A stretch of 64,000 bases of DNA. It comes from Thermus parvatiensis (GTDB taxonomy: Bacteria > Deinococcota > Deinococci > Deinococcales > Thermaceae). Shown here in pieces: positions 55,450 through 64,000 of the stretch (its first letter is position 1; each line of letters starts with the position of its first letter). The position numbers and the translations under genes are program-made. The stretch lies in contig NZ_CP014141.1 of NCBI RefSeq assembly GCF_001535545.1, positions 1,054,001 through 1,118,000 on the forward strand, given 5' to 3'. The notes below the pieces were generated by a model, which had not been told where the DNA came from, searched no databases, and saw nothing but the letters and a program-made list of their open reading frames with translations.

Positions 55450-56724
55450 ATGGAGCGGCCCACTTCCGAGCGGCTTTTTGCCGAGGCCAAGCGGCACATC
55501 CCGGGCGGGGTGAGTAGCCCCGTGCGGGCCTTCAAGGCCGTGGGCGGTACCCCCCCCTTCCTGGTGCGGGGGGGGGGGGCGTATGTGTGGGATGCCGACG
55601 GGAACCGATACCTGGACTATGTGATGAGCTGGGGTCCCCTCATCCTGGGCCATGCCCACCCCGAGGTGGTGGCCCGGGTGAAGGAGGTGGCGGAGAAGGG
55701 CCTTACCTTCGGAGCCCCCAACCCCCTGGAGGTGGCGCTGGCCCAGGCGGTGAAGCGGGCCTACCCAAAGATGGAGCTGGTGCGCTTCGTTAACTCGGGG
55801 ACCGAGGCCACCATGAGCGCCATCCGCCTCGCCCGGGGGTACACGGGCCGGAAGTACGTGGTGAAGTTCCGGGGCAACTACCACGGCCACGCCGATGGCC
55901 TCTTGGTGGAGGCGGGCTCGGGGGCGCTCACCTTCGGCGTGCCCTCTAGCGCCGGGGTGCCCGAGGAATACGCCAAGCTCACCCTGGTCCTGGAGTACAA
56001 CGACCCCGAGGGCCTGCGGGAGGTGCTGAAGCGGCGGGGCGAGGAGATCGCCGCCATCATCTTTGAGCCTGTGGTCGGCAACGCCGGGGTCCTGGTCCCC
56101 ACGGAGGACTTTCTAAAGGCCCTCCACGAGGCCAAGGCCTACGGCGTCCTCCTCATCGCCGATGAGGTAATGACGGGCTTCCGCCTGGCCTTCGGCGGGG
56201 CCACGGAACGGCTCGGCCTAAAGCCCGACCTCATTACCCTGGGCAAGATCCTGGGCGGGGGGCTTCCCGCCGCCGCCTACGGGGGGAGGCGGGAGATCAT
56301 GGAGAAGGTGGCCCCCTTGGGCCCCGTCTATCAAGCGGGGACGCTTTCCGGGAACCCCTTGGCCATGGCGGCGGGGCTCGCCACCCTGGAGATCCTGGAG
56401 GAAAACCCGGGCTACTACCGCTACCTGGAGGACCTGGGAGCTAAGCTGGAGGCGGGCCTTAGGGAGGTGCTCTCGCAAAAGGGCGTTCCCCACGCGGTGA
56501 ACCGCATGGGCTCCATGCTCACCGTCTTCTTCACCGAGGGCCCCGTGGTCACCTTCCAGGACGCCAAACGCACGGACACGGAGCTTTTCAAGCGCTTCTT
56601 CCACGGCCTTTTAGACCGGGGCATTTACTGGCCCCCTTCCAACTTTGAGGCGGCCTTCCTCTCCGTAGCTCACACGGAGGTGGAGGTGGAAAAGACCCTT
56701 CGGGCTCTGGAGGAAGCCCTTTAG
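55450..56724 (+). CDS. hemL: Glutamate-1-semialdehyde 2,1-aminomutase
   Basis: 424 residues; PLP enzyme that makes 5-aminolevulinate for heme. RHIPGGVSSPVRAFKAVGG, RFVNSGTEATMSAIRLARGYTG, FRGNYHGHAD, LLIADEVMTGFR and the Schiff-base Lys in TLGKILGGGLPAAAYGG (about residue 264). The coding sequence crosses a run of twelve G (near 55568-55579) without losing frame. It starts at ATG 55450 after AGGGGGC. Intact. Confidence 0.96.
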   Translation: MERPTSERLFAEAKRHIPGGVSSPVRAFKAVGGTPPFLVRGGGAYVWDADGNRYLDYVMSWGPLILGHAHPEVVARVKEVAEKGLTFGAPNPLEVALAQAVKRAYPKMELVRFVNSGTEATMSAIRLARGYTGRKYVVKFRGNYHGHADGLLVEAGSGALTFGVPSSAGVPEEYAKLTLVLEYNDPEGLREVLKRRGEEIAAIIFEPVVGNAGVLVPTEDFLKALHEAKAYGVLLIADEVMTGFRLAFGGATERLGLKPDLITLGKILGGGLPAAAYGGRREIMEKVAPLGPVYQAGTLSGNPLAMAAGLATLEILEENPGYYRYLEDLGAKLEAGLREVLSQKGVPHAVNRMGSMLTVFFTEGPVVTFQDAKRTDTELFKRFFHGLLDRGIYWPPSNFEAAFLSVAHTEVEVEKTLRALEEAL

Positions 56725-56733
56725 AATGGGGGT

Positions 56734-57939
56734 ATGGCCGGCGCTTCCGCCGACCTCTTCTTGTTTGGGAGCTCGGTTCTCCTGCTTTTAAGCATCCTTC
56801 TGAGCCGGGTCTCCCAGCGGTTTGGCATCCCCTCCCTGCTCTTCTTTCTCGTCCTGGGGATGCTGGCCGGTTCCGACGGCCCTGGGGGCATCTACTTTGA
56901 CAATGCCCGCCTAGCCCAAGGCCTTGGGGTGATGGCTTTGGCCTTCATCCTGTTTGCCGGCGGTCTGGACACGGACTGGGCCAAGGTACGCCCCGTCCTG
57001 GTTCCTAGCCTGGTGCTCGCCACCCTGGGGGTGTTCCTCACCGCCTGGCTGGTGGGCTTTTTCGCCAGCCTGGTCCTGGGTTTTCCCCCGCTCCTTGGCC
57101 TCCTCTTGGGGTCCGTCGTCGCCTCCACCGATGCGCCCGCCGTGTTCAGCGTGCTTAGGGCCCAAGGAGTGCGGCTTCGGGAACAGCTAAAGGCCCTTTT
57201 GGAGCTGGAGTCGGGGGTTAACGACCCCATGGCCATCCTGCTCACCGTGGGCGTCACCGCGCTTCTCCTGGACATGGCCCAGCCCCAGGACCTGGTGTGG
57301 ATGGGCTTCAAGCAGCTGGGCCTGGGGTTGGCCTTGGGGTACGCCCTGGGCCGGGCCAGCGCTTGGGCGTGGGACCGGTTCAGCTTCCTGGACCGGGGCT
57401 TGAGGCTCCTTCTGAGCTTTGCCCTGGTCCTTTTCACCTACAGCTTTACCGCCGTCTTGGGGGGAAGCGGTTTTGCCGCCGTGTACGTAGCCGGGTTGGT
57501 GGTGGGCTACGCCTCCTTGAGGGACAAGGACGAGCTCCTCCTCTTCCATGACGGCGTGGCCTGGATCATGCAGGTGGTGATGTTCTTGGTGCTGGGCCTC
57601 CTAGTCTTCCCCTCCCAGCTTCCCGGGGTGGCCCTCCAGGGGACCCTGGTGGCCCTCTTCCTCATGTTCGTGGCCCGGCCCTTGGCGGTGGCCCTTTGCC
57701 TTCTCCCCTTACGGTGGTCCTGGCGGGAGGTCCTCCTCGTGGGGTGGGTGGGCCTAAGGGGAGCGGTGCCCATCGTGCTGGCCACCTACCCGCTCCTGGC
57801 CGGGGTTCCTGAGGCCCATACCCTCTTTAACCTGGTCTTCTTCATCGTGCTCTTTTCCGTGGCCCTGCAGGGGCCCACCTTGATGCTTGCGGCCCGGTGG
57901 CTCGGGCTGGAAGAGGAGGCCGCGGATGCGACTTCGTGA
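56734..57939 (+). CDS. CPA1-family (NhaP-type) cation/proton antiporter
   Basis: 401 residues, about twelve membrane helices and no long cytoplasmic tail. Conserved transport residues appear in LASVVASTDAPAVFSVLRA-like SVVASTDAPAVFSVL, ELESGVNDPMAILL (the ND/NDP motif of helix 6) and VGLRGAVPIVLATYP. The ion (Na+ or K+) cannot be decided from sequence. It ends by overlapping mnmE by 14 bp. Confidence 0.88.
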   Translation: MAGASADLFLFGSSVLLLLSILLSRVSQRFGIPSLLFFLVLGMLAGSDGPGGIYFDNARLAQGLGVMALAFILFAGGLDTDWAKVRPVLVPSLVLATLGVFLTAWLVGFFASLVLGFPPLLGLLLGSVVASTDAPAVFSVLRAQGVRLREQLKALLELESGVNDPMAILLTVGVTALLLDMAQPQDLVWMGFKQLGLGLALGYALGRASAWAWDRFSFLDRGLRLLLSFALVLFTYSFTAVLGGSGFAAVYVAGLVVGYASLRDKDELLLFHDGVAWIMQVVMFLVLGLLVFPSQLPGVALQGTLVALFLMFVARPLAVALCLLPLRWSWREVLLVGWVGLRGAVPIVLATYPLLAGVPEAHTLFNLVFFIVLFSVALQGPTLMLAARWLGLEEEAADATS

Positions 57940-59227
57940 CCCCATCTGTGCCATCGCCACCCCCCCGGGTAAGGGGGCCATCGGGGTGGTGCGGCTTTCG
58001 GGGGAGGGTGCCCTGGAGCTGGCCGCCCGCGTCTGGCGGGGGAAGGACCCCAGGGGGCTTAAGGGAGGGCGGTTCACCTTTGGGGAGGTGGTGGACCCAA
58101 AGACGGGGGAGGCCTTGGACCAGGCCCTCCTCCTCGTCTTCCGTGCCCCCCGCTCCTACACCGGGGAGGACCTGGTGGAGTTCCACACCCACGGCTCCCC
58201 GGCGGTCCTGAGGCGGGTTTTGGAGGTCCTCCTCGAGGCGGGGGCCCGGCTTGCGGGGCCGGGGGAGTTCACTTTCCGCGCCTACATGAACGGCAAGCTG
58301 GACCTGGCCCAGGCGGAGGCGGTCTTGGCCCTTGTGGAGGCGGAAGGGGAGCTCGCTCGCAGGCAGGCCCTTAGGGCCTTGGAAGGGGCCTTCTCCCGCA
58401 AGATTGAGGCCCTAGAGCAGAGGCTTTTGGACCTCCTGGCCCACATCCAGGCCCTTTTGGACTACCCCGAGGAGGGGGTGGAGCCCTTGGAGGCCGAGCG
58501 GGTCCTTCGGGAGGCCTTGGCCGAGGTGGAGGGGCTTCTGGGCCAGGCCCGGGCCTCGCGCCTGGCGCAAAAGGGGGCCCGCCTGGCCCTCATCGGGGCC
58601 CCTAACGCCGGTAAAAGCTCCCTGCTCAACGCCCTTTTGGGCTACGAGCGGGCCCTGGTTTCCCCCATCCCCGGCACCACCCGGGACTACCTCGAGGCCC
58701 CCCTGGAGCTTTTCGGCATCCCCCTCGTGGCCGTGGACACCGCCGGGGTGCGGGAGACGGAAGACCCCCTAGAGAGGATGGGGGTGGAGAGGGCCCTAAG
58801 GATCGCCGAGGAAGCCGACCTCGTCCTCTACGTGGTGGACCGCTCCCTGCCCAAGCCCGCCCCGCCCCCCTTGCCCTGGGAAAGGACCCTGAAGGTGGCC
58901 ACCAAGGCCGACCTCCCCCCGGCCTGGGAGGACCCGGCCTTTATCCCCGTCTCCAGCCTCACGGGAGAAGGCCTAGACCGCCTCAAGGAAGCCCTGAAAG
59001 AGGCCCTTTTGGGGAAGGAGGGGGGAGAAGTCCTCCTCACCGAGCGTCAGGTGGAGGCCCTCCTTAGGGCCAGGGAACGCCTAAAGGAGGCCCTGGGGCT
59101 GCCCCAGGACCTCATGGGGCTCGCCTTGGAGGAGGTCCTCGAGGCCCTGGCCTCCCTCAGGGGGGAGGGCCGGGTAGCCGAGGCGGTGGTGGCCCGGGTC
59201 TTCCAGAACTTCTGCGTGGGGAAGTAG
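57926..59227 (+). CDS. mnmE: tRNA uridine-34 modification GTPase MnmE
   Basis: 433 residues. The N-terminal folate-binding domain starts DPICAIATPPGKGAIGVVRLSG; the G domain has GAPNAGKSSLLNALLG, SPIPGTTRDY, DTAGVRETEDPLE and TKAD; the C-terminus is FCVGK with the conserved Cys of CxGK. It works with MnmG to modify the wobble uridine of certain tRNAs. Starts at ATG 57926. Intact. Confidence 0.96.
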   Translation: MRLRDPICAIATPPGKGAIGVVRLSGEGALELAARVWRGKDPRGLKGGRFTFGEVVDPKTGEALDQALLLVFRAPRSYTGEDLVEFHTHGSPAVLRRVLEVLLEAGARLAGPGEFTFRAYMNGKLDLAQAEAVLALVEAEGELARRQALRALEGAFSRKIEALEQRLLDLLAHIQALLDYPEEGVEPLEAERVLREALAEVEGLLGQARASRLAQKGARLALIGAPNAGKSSLLNALLGYERALVSPIPGTTRDYLEAPLELFGIPLVAVDTAGVRETEDPLERMGVERALRIAEEADLVLYVVDRSLPKPAPPPLPWERTLKVATKADLPPAWEDPAFIPVSSLTGEGLDRLKEALKEALLGKEGGEVLLTERQVEALLRARERLKEALGLPQDLMGLALEEVLEALASLRGEGRVAEAVVARVFQNFCVGK

Positions 59228-59230
59228 GCC

Positions 59231-60730
59231 TTAGTGGCGGAAATGGCGAACGCCGGTGAAGACCATGGCGATGCCTGCCTCCTCCGCGGCCCGTATAGAG
59301 TCCTCGTCCCGCACGCTCCCCCCGGGCTGGATGATGGCGGCGATGCCGTAGGAGGCGGCAAGGCGCACCACGTCGTCAAAGGGAAAGAAGGCGTCGGAGG
59401 CTAAGACCGCCCCCCTCGCCTTCTCCCCGGCCGCCTCCAGGGCGTGCCGGGCGGCGGCAAGGCGGTTCGTCTGCCCCACCCCGATCCCCAGGGTCTGCCC
59501 CCCCTTGGCCACCACGATGGCGTTGGAGCGCACGTGCTTCACCACCTTCCAGGCGAAAAGGAGATCCCGCCAGTGGGCCTCCTCGGGGGCTTTCTGGGTC
59601 ACCACCTTGGGGTCTATGGGGTCTTGGGCGTCCGCGTCCTGGAGGAGCACCCCGCCCCGGAGGCGCCTTAAGTCCAGGTAGGGCCCCTGGGCGGGGAAGG
59701 GCACCTCGAGGAGGCGGAGGTTTTTTTTCCGGGCGAAAAGGGCAAGGGCCTCTTCGCTGAAGCCCGGGGCCAGGACCACCTCCAGGAAGACCCCGCTCAT
59801 GGCCTCGGCGGTGGGACCGTCCAGGGGGCGGTTGAAGGCCACGATGCCCCCGAAGATGGAGACGGGGTCGGCCTCGTAGGCCTTCCGGTAGGCCTCCAGG
59901 GGGGTCTCCCCCAGGGCCACGCCGCAGGGGTTTTGGTGCTTCACGGCCACGCAGGCGGGCTCGGCGAACTCGGAGACCAGGTTCCAGGCGGCCTCGGCGT
60001 CCAGGTAGTTGTTGAAGCTCATGGCCTTCCCCTGAAGCACCTGGGCCTCGAGCAGGGGCCCCCTCTCCCCTACCACCCGGTAGAGGGCCGCCTCCTGGTG
60101 GGGGTTCTCCCCGTAGCGCAAGGCGGCCTCCCGCCTGAGGGCCAAAAGCTTCTCCTCGGGGAACTTCTCCCCGGAAAGCCACTCGGCGATGGCGGCGTCG
60201 TAGAGGGCGGTGTGGGCGAAGGCCTTGCGGGCGAGCTTTTGGCGGAAGTCCGGGGAGGGCCCCGCCTTGAGCGCCTCCAGGACCCGGGGGTAGTCCTCGG
60301 GGTCGCACACGGGAAGCACCGCCTGGTGGTTCTTGGCCGCCGCCCGGAGCATGGCAGGACCCCCGATGTCTATCTGCTCCAGGGCCTCCGCAAAGGAAGC
60401 CCCCCGGGCCACCGTCTCCCGGAAGGGGTAGAGGTTCACCGCCAAGACCCCGATCCGCTCCAACCCTAAGGCCTTAAGCTCCTCCTCCTGGTCGGGACGG
60501 GCGAGGAGGGCGGCGTGCACCTTGGGGTGGAGGGTCTTGACCCTCCCCTCCAGGATCTCCGGAAAGCCGGTGAACTCGGAGATGTAGGTCACGGGAAGCC
60601 CCGCCTCGTGGAGGGTGCGGTAGGTCCCCCCCGTGGCCAGGAGGCGGAAGCCGAGCTCCAAAAGCCCCCGGGCGAAGTCCACGATCCCCCGCTTGTCCGC
60701 GACGGAAAGAAGGGCCCACATAGACCGCAT
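59231..60730 (-). CDS. purH: Bifunctional AICAR transformylase / IMP cyclohydrolase
   Basis: 499 residues. The N-terminal MGS-like domain ([35 protein letters not shown]) is the cyclohydrolase; the C-terminal domain with [13 protein letters not shown] (near residue 267) and [32 protein letters not shown] is the formyltransferase. It performs the last two steps of IMP synthesis. Starts at ATG 60730 (60721 also possible), 1 bp after coaD. Intact. Confidence 0.96.
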   Translation of the reverse strand: MRSMWALLSVADKRGIVDFARGLLELGFRLLATGGTYRTLHEAGLPVTYISEFTGFPEILEGRVKTLHPKVHAALLARPDQEEELKALGLERIGVLAVNLYPFRETVARGASFAEALEQIDIGGPAMLRAAAKNHQAVLPVCDPEDYPRVLEALKAGPSPDFRQKLARKAFAHTALYDAAIAEWLSGEKFPEEKLLALRREAALRYGENPHQEAALYRVVGERGPLLEAQVLQGKAMSFNNYLDAEAAWNLVSEFAEPACVAVKHQNPCGVALGETPLEAYRKAYEADPVSIFGGIVAFNRPLDGPTAEAMSGVFLEVVLAPGFSEEALALFARKKNLRLLEVPFPAQGPYLDLRRLRGGVLLQDADAQDPIDPKVVTQKAPEEAHWRDLLFAWKVVKHVRSNAIVVAKGGQTLGIGVGQTNRLAAARHALEAAGEKARGAVLASDAFFPFDDVVRLAASYGIAAIIQPGGSVRDEDSIRAAEEAGIAMVFTGVRHFRH

Positions 60731-60731
60731 T

Positions 60732-61214
<483 letters not shown>

Positions 61215-61730
61215 CTAAACCTCCACCAGGGTGAGGGCGTTCTCCCCATAGACCCGCCGCTCCCCTAAGGGGAGGTAGAGGTCCTTGGGGTGCTGGAGGA
61301 CGTAAAGCCCCCCCGCCTCCACCAGGCCGCTTGCGAGAAGCTCGCCGAAGAGGGCAGCGAGGTCCATGGCGTAGGGCGGGGCCATGAAGGCCACGGTGAA
61401 CCGCTCCCCCCGGGCCTTGGCCTCGGGGAGGAAGACCTCCACCGGGAGGGCCACCACCCGGGCCCCGAGGCCCGTGCGGCGGACGTTTTCCTTGAGGAGC
61501 CGGACCGCCTCGGGGTCCTTCTCCACCAAAACCGCCTCCCAGCCTTCGCTGGCGGCCTCGAGGCCCACGGCCCCGCTCCCCGCGAAGAGGTCCAGGAAGC
61601 GCCCTCGCCGCGGGTAGCGGAGGCGGAGGTAGTCAAAAAGGGCCTTCCTCAGCCGCACCGGGGAAGGACGGGCCGAGGCGGGCACCTTCAGGGCCACGCC
61701 CCGGGCCTTGCCGCCCAGGATCCGCACCAC
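61215..61730 (-). CDS. rsmD: 16S rRNA (guanine-966-N2)-methyltransferase RsmD
   Basis: 171 residues from GTG 61730 (VRILGGKARG). SAM-binding FLDLFAGSGAVGLEAASEGW and VLVEKDPEAVRLLKENVRR. The catalytic loop reads MAPPYAMD, where most RsmD proteins have DPPY or NPPY. The rest, including LYVLQHPKDLYLP, is normal. Operon with coaD and purH. Intact. Confidence 0.9.
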   Translation of the reverse strand: MVRILGGKARGVALKVPASARPSPVRLRKALFDYLRLRYPRRGRFLDLFAGSGAVGLEAASEGWEAVLVEKDPEAVRLLKENVRRTGLGARVVALPVEVFLPEAKARGERFTVAFMAPPYAMDLAALFGELLASGLVEAGGLYVLQHPKDLYLPLGERRVYGENALTLVEV

Positions 61731-61806
61731 GCCCTTCAGCTTACCGCCCCAAGGGGGCTTCGCAAACCCCACCCGAAAAAAGGAAGCCGGCCCTAGGGCC
61801 GGCCCT

Positions 61807-61883
61807 TGGTCGGGGAGACTGGATTTGAACCAGCGACCCCCTCGTCCCGAACGAGGTGCGCTACCGGGCTGCGCTACTCCCCG
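61807..61883 (-). tRNA. tRNA-Pro (anticodon CGG), CCA encoded
   Basis: 77 nt including an encoded CCA. The acceptor stem CGGGGAG pairs with CTCCCCG plus discriminator A. The anticodon arm CCTCG-TTCGGGA-CGAGG gives CGG; the T arm is GCTGG-TTCAAAT-CCAGT-like. The D arm has AGCGCAGCCCGGTAGCGCAC. It is a standard bacterial proline tRNA reading CCG. Confidence 0.95.
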
Positions 61884-61934
61884 CAGCGCCCTCCAGTATA
61901 GGCGGAAGGGGCGCCTTTTGTCTAGCATGGGGGC

Positions 61935-62438
61935 ATGGCCGCCGCGGTCCTTGCGGGCTACCTCATGGGAAGCCTTCCCTTCGCCTTCTGGTTCGCCGCC
62001 CTCCAGGGCAAGGGGTGGTCGGGGAAGGAGCCGCTTTGGCGCCTCGGCCCCGTCCCCGCAGGCCTCGTCCTTTTCCTGGACTTCGCCAAGGGGGTCTTCG
62101 CCGTGGCCCTGGGGGAGTTCCTGGCCCAAAGCTACGCCGGGGGCCTGGCGGCGGGGGTGGCCGCGGCCTTCGCCCACGCCCTAAGCCCCTGGCTCGGCCT
62201 TCGGCGGGCGGGAAGCCTCCTCGCCCCTCTGGGGGTCCTCTTCGCCGTGGACCCGAGGCTCATCCTCCTGGCAGGCCTTCCCGCAGGCGTCCTCCTCCTC
62301 GGAAGCCGCAAAGCCCACCCCGCCCTCCTCGCCTTCGCCTTAGCCCTGCCCCTTGCCGCCCTCCTCCTCGGTGGGGGCCCGGCCCACCTGCTCTTCGCCC
62401 TCGGGGTCAGCCTGGCCCTCCTCTGGCCCCCCCGGTGA
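61935..62438 (+). CDS. PlsY-like membrane protein, divergent
   Basis: 167 residues, five to six hydrophobic helices. The N-terminus VLAGYLMGSLPFAFWFAAL and the segment LVLFLDFAKGVFAVALGEF match glycerol-3-phosphate acyltransferase PlsY (GSxP and LDxxKG motifs). The phosphate-binding GSGNxGATN loop and the GGKGVAT motif are not visible: the corresponding places read KEPLWRLGPVPAG and RRAGSLLAPLG. So it may not be a functional acyltransferase. It starts at ATG 61935; its end overlaps coaE by 32 bp. Confidence 0.6.
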   Translation: MAAAVLAGYLMGSLPFAFWFAALQGKGWSGKEPLWRLGPVPAGLVLFLDFAKGVFAVALGEFLAQSYAGGLAAGVAAAFAHALSPWLGLRRAGSLLAPLGVLFAVDPRLILLAGLPAGVLLLGSRKAHPALLAFALALPLAALLLGGGPAHLLFALGVSLALLWPPR

Positions 62439-63018
62439 GCTCGGCCAGGACCGCCTTCAAGGCCCTTTCCAGGTCCTCGAGGCTCCCCGTGTTCTCCAAG
62501 GTCCAGGTGGCCCGCTTGCGCTTCTCCTCCTCGGGCATCTGGGCCCGCTCCCGGGCCAGGATCTCCTCGCGGGATAGCCCCGAGCGCGCCATCACCCGCC
62601 TCACCCGCTCCTCCAAGGGGGCCGCCACCAAGAGGGTTCCGTGGAGCCTCCCCTCCCACCCCTTCTCAAAGAGGAGGGGGATCTCCAGGAAGACGAGGGG
62701 GGCCTCTAGGCGGGAAAGCTCCTCCATAAGAAGCCGCCTAACCTCCGGGTGGACCACGGCCTCGAGGGCTTTGAGCTTCTCCGGGTCGGAAAAGACGAGC
62801 CGGGCGAGGGCCCTCCGGTCCAGCCTCCCCCCCACCACCGCCTCGGGGAAGAGGCGCTTCAGCGCTTCCTCCTTGTTCTCCCGGGCCCGGGCGGCGAGCT
62901 CGTCCAGGTCCAAAACGGGGTAGCCCCAGGACCTAAGGAGGGCAGCCACGGTGCTTTTGCCGCTGCCGATGTTCCCGGTGATGCCGATAATAATGGGGTG
63001 CTTCGCCTCGTGGCCCAT
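62407..63018 (-). CDS. coaE: Dephospho-CoA kinase
   Basis: 203 residues. P-loop IIIGITGNIGSGKSTVAALLR at the N-terminus, DLDELAARARE, the lid region and FLEIPLLFEKGWE are typical CoaE. Last step of CoA synthesis. Starts at ATG 63018, overlapping the divergent cca start by 9 bp; its 3' end overlaps the plsY-like gene. Intact. Confidence 0.95.
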   Translation of the reverse strand: MGHEAKHPIIIGITGNIGSGKSTVAALLRSWGYPVLDLDELAARARENKEEALKRLFPEAVVGGRLDRRALARLVFSDPEKLKALEAVVHPEVRRLLMEELSRLEAPLVFLEIPLLFEKGWEGRLHGTLLVAAPLEERVRRVMARSGLSREEILARERAQMPEEEKRKRATWTLENTGSLEDLERALKAVLAELTGGARGGPG

Positions 63019-64000
63019 ATAGACTTCCCCTTTTATACCCCCAAGGACGCCTTTCCCGTGGGCGGGGCGGTGCGGGACCTCCTCCTGGGGAGAAGGCCAA
63101 CGGACCTGGACTACGCCGCCTTGGACCCGGAAAAGGCGGCCGAGGAGGCAAAGAGGCGCCTTGGGGGAAGCCTCTTCCCCCTGGACCCCGAGCGGGGCCA
63201 CTACCGCCTGGCCCTCAGGGGGAGGACCCTGGACTTCACCCCCTTGGAGGGGAGGCTGGAGGAGGACCTCCTCCGGCGGGACTACCGTCTGAACGCCCTC
63301 CTCTGGAGGCAGGGCGCCGTCTTCGGCCTCCTGGGGGTGGAGGAGGATCTGAGGCGGCACCTCCTCGTCCCCGTGCGGGAGGAAAACCTCTACGAGGACC
63401 ACCTGCGAAGCCTCCGGGGGGTGCGCCTCGCCGCCACCTTGGGCTTCGGGCTTCCCCAGAGGACCCGGGAGGCCCTTGCCCGCCACGCCCGGTTCCTCCA
63501 GGCCCACCCCGAGGCCCTCCCCGCGCGGGAAAGGGTCAAGGAGGAGCTTGCCCGGCTCCTCCTCTCCCCAAAGGCGGCCTACGGTCTCCGCCTCCTGGAA
63601 AGGGTGGGGCTTCTTGGGGTCTACCTCCCCGAGCTTGTCCTTCTCGTGGGCCTGGAGCAGGGCGGGGTGCACCACCTTCCCGCCTGGGACCACACCTTAA
63701 GCGCGGTCCACCACCTCCTCTGGCTCTGGCCCGAGGCCCCCCTGGAGGCCCGCCTCGCCACCCTCTTCCACGACGTGGGCAAGCCCCTCACCCGCCGCTT
63801 TGACCCCGAGGTGGGCCGCTTCCGCTTTTTGGGGCACGCCGAGGTGGGGGCGGAGATCGCCCGAGCGAGCCTCACCTGGCTCCGCTTTCCCAAGGACACG
63901 GTGGAGCGGGCGGCGGGCCTGGTGCGCCGCCACATGGACCGCCTCCCCGAGGAGAGGAAGGCCCTGCGCCGTTTCTTCCTGAGGCGCCAGGACCTCCTCC
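63010..64000 (+). CDS. cca: CCA tRNA nucleotidyltransferase / poly(A) polymerase family (3' partial)
   Basis: At least 330 residues, running off the window. It begins at GTG 63010 (MAHIDFPFYTPKDAFPVGGAVRDLLLG). The nucleotidyltransferase motif is VGGAVRDLLLGRRPTDLDYA, RRDYRLNALLW follows, and a C-terminal HD domain has TLFHDVGKPLTRR and FLGHAEVGAEIA. It adds or repairs 3' CCA. The reading frame is continuous to the window edge. Confidence 0.9.
   Translation, partial: MAHIDFPFYTPKDAFPVGGAVRDLLLGRRPTDLDYAALDPEKAAEEAKRRLGGSLFPLDPERGHYRLALRGRTLDFTPLEGRLEEDLLRRDYRLNALLWRQGAVFGLLGVEEDLRRHLLVPVREENLYEDHLRSLRGVRLAATLGFGLPQRTREALARHARFLQAHPEALPARERVKEELARLLLSPKAAYGLRLLERVGLLGVYLPELVLLVGLEQGGVHHLPAWDHTLSAVHHLLWLWPEAPLEARLATLFHDVGKPLTRRFDPEVGRFRFLGHAEVGAEIARASLTWLRFPKDTVERAAGLVRRHMDRLPEERKALRRFFLRRQDLL

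Noticed and set aside
55561-55585. The G12 run in hemL as a phase-variation tract
   Set aside because: It encodes Gly residues inside a conserved, in-frame region of an essential heme enzyme, so length switching would be deleterious; it reflects G+C-rich codon use.

Overview
The window looks like chromosomal DNA from Thermus, probably T. thermophilus or a very close relative. The G+C content is very high and third positions are almost all G or C. Gene junctions are packed with 4-bp ATGA/GTGA overlaps and several starts look leaderless. The gene content is typical of Thermus: phenylacetate and homoprotocatechuate catabolism, mannosylglycerate synthesis, and thermophile housekeeping genes. The organism call is inference from content; no database was searched.

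Layout. (1) 1-3.1 kb: the end of a phenylacetyl-CoA epoxidase operon (paaC, paaD, paaZ) closed by a strong hairpin terminator. (2) 3.3-10.4 kb: a zinc alcohol dehydrogenase, pxpA and galT, then a scarred stretch with a chain-length-determinant remnant next to an IS982-like element, a small secreted OstA-like ORF, a thioredoxin-like protein, a tnpB-only relative of IS200/IS605, and a membrane-protein remnant. (3) 10-23 kb, minus strand: two back-to-back aromatic-acid operons. livK-livH-livMG-livF-paaI-paaK-thioesterase starts at a promoter carrying a PaaR-type operator. aldolase-hpaG-hpaE-hpaB-hpaC-hpaD is divergent from a PucR-type regulator. (4) 24-33.7 kb: mpgS/mpgP (osmolyte), an outer-membrane-like protein, a broken ABC ATPase, serA, two DegV proteins, dtd, a fatty-acid desaturase, tpiA and a vapBC pair. 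(5) 34-45.9 kb: the accessory region. It holds a complete IS200/IS605 (tnpA+tnpB), a TPR/winged-helix regulator, two near-identical promoter-plus-leader cassettes, three tandem MFS-like transporters plus a deletion derivative, an IS4 element, a Cys-rich lipoprotein, a 29-codon peptide gene followed by a long stem-loop, and an ABC exporter. (6) 46-49.6 kb: an aminotransferase, the branched-chain 2-oxoacid dehydrogenase E1 alpha and beta genes, and a Uma2 protein. (7) 49.7-54.4 kb: four insertion sequences nested into one target of about 20 bp. (8) 54.4-64 kb: intact housekeeping genes (CBS protein, SMR, hemL, NhaP-type antiporter, mnmE, purH, coaD, rsmD, tRNA-Pro, plsY-like, coaE, cca).

Data quality. 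More than 25 reading-frame breaks occur, nearly all a single missing base in a G or C run, even in genes that should be essential for prototrophy such as serA. I read most of them as homopolymer under-calls in the assembly and annotate the genes as single frameshifted CDSs. I keep 'pseudogene' for truncations and deletions that this cannot explain.

How the parts work together. The paa genes activate, epoxidise and cleave phenylacetate; the hpa genes hydroxylate 4-hydroxyphenylacetate and open its ring; the Liv-type ABC transporter, which shares the PaaR-type promoter with paaI and paaK, is probably an aromatic-acid importer. The best candidate for something undescribed is the 37-46 kb export region, where small ORFs with strong ribosome binding sites, duplicated regulated promoters and several export systems occur together.
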